From positions 76,709 to 140,708 of the forward strand of contig CAYVBJ010000006.1 in assembly GCA_964449075.1 (NCBI GenBank): 64,000 nt of DNA, in the 5' to 3' direction. Positions 63,876-64,000 of the stretch are shown here, in pieces. A model generated the notes under the pieces. The model ran no database searches. It was not told the DNA's origin and saw nothing but the letters and a program-made list of their open reading frames with translations. Every line of letters starts with the position of its first letter. The first letter of the stretch is position 1. Both the position numbers and the translations under genes were made by a program. This stretch comes from CAYVBJ01 sp964449075. GTDB taxonomy: Bacteria; Bacteroidota; Rhodothermia; Balneolales; Balneolaceae.

Positions 63876-64000
63876 CTATTTTACATCAGAAGATATCCGA
63901 CTTTGTTGATGGATAAAAAGTTTACTGACCATTTCACAAACATAGGCTCTTCCTCTTGAGGTTTTCAGTTGCTTTTCTCTCGCCAATGCTTCTCTTTTTG
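63876..64000 (-). CDS. C-terminal end of an unidentified gene entering from the right edge
   Basis: A minus-strand frame is open from the window edge for 41 codons to a TAG at 63878-63876. The peptide is basic (KREALAREKQLKTSRGRAY-like) and ends in SRISSDVK. It is probably the tail of a gene convergent with the Fic gene. Too short to identify. Confidence 0.35.
   Translation of the reverse strand, partial: KREALAREKQLKTSRGRAYVCEMVSKLFIHQQSRISSDVK

Overview
The window reads as chromosomal DNA of a Bacteroidota/Balneolota-type bacterium (a Balneolaceae-like halophile is my best guess, by inference). The grounds are CarboxypepD_reg and DUF5686 surface proteins, an OmpA protein with thrombospondin type-3 calcium repeats, a YpdA-type (bacillithiol) reductase, methylmalonyl-CoA epimerase, DUF3109, weak Shine-Dalgarno signals with TAnnTTTR-like -7 elements, and moderate-to-low GC. 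It is gene-dense and mostly core genome, with an accessory-looking patch at the right end and intergenic repeats throughout.

Layout. 1-2.2 kb: a subtilisin-like lipoprotein protease, running off the left edge and broken by a C10 homopolymer, then an Asp-box lipoprotein. 2.2-4.8 kb: a leftward Rsb-type partner-switching module (STAS antagonist, HATPase anti-sigma kinase, GAF-GAF-SpoIIE phosphatase). 5.4-12.7 kb: a tight rightward sugar operon (SSS symporter, fructokinase, amylosucrase, MFS transporter, trehalase) that would import and break down sucrose and trehalose. 12.7-20.8 kb: single genes (SPOR lipoprotein, orphan FbpC/PotA-type ATPase, monohaem protein, UbiA-like membrane protein, DUF5686 protein, TSP3-OmpA) and tRNA-Arg(CCT) with tandem relic copies of its 3' end. 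tRNA-Ala(GGC) follows at 21.0 kb.

21.3-28.4 kb: a four-gene envelope-signalling operon (secreted Ig-like protein, FecR protein, large outer-membrane barrel, CHASE2-adenylate cyclase), followed by the SRP RNA gene. 28.9-34.1 kb: YpdA reductase, YheT hydrolase, Ppx/GppA, a small membrane protein and methylmalonyl-CoA epimerase. 34.4-42.1 kb: an RND efflux operon with one adaptor and two tandem permeases. 42.2-50 kb: a Dabb protein bracketed by direct repeats, a sugar porter, a CarboxypepD_reg protein, a UPF1-like helicase and XseA. 50-61.6 kb: housekeeping genes (pyrC, DUF3857 protein, tsaB, accD, DPP-IV peptidase, obgE, dprA, DUF3109, rpoN). The AccD has lost all four zinc-ribbon cysteines.

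61.6-64 kb: an AT-rich region with a possible gene remnant, a six-copy operator-like array built as two copies of a three-motif block, and a class II Fic AMP-transferase whose start codon abuts the last motif. This Fic-plus-array locus is the best candidate for an undescribed regulatory system. The next best are the zinc-free AccD, the poly-C switch in the protease, and the FecR/CHASE2-cyclase operon.
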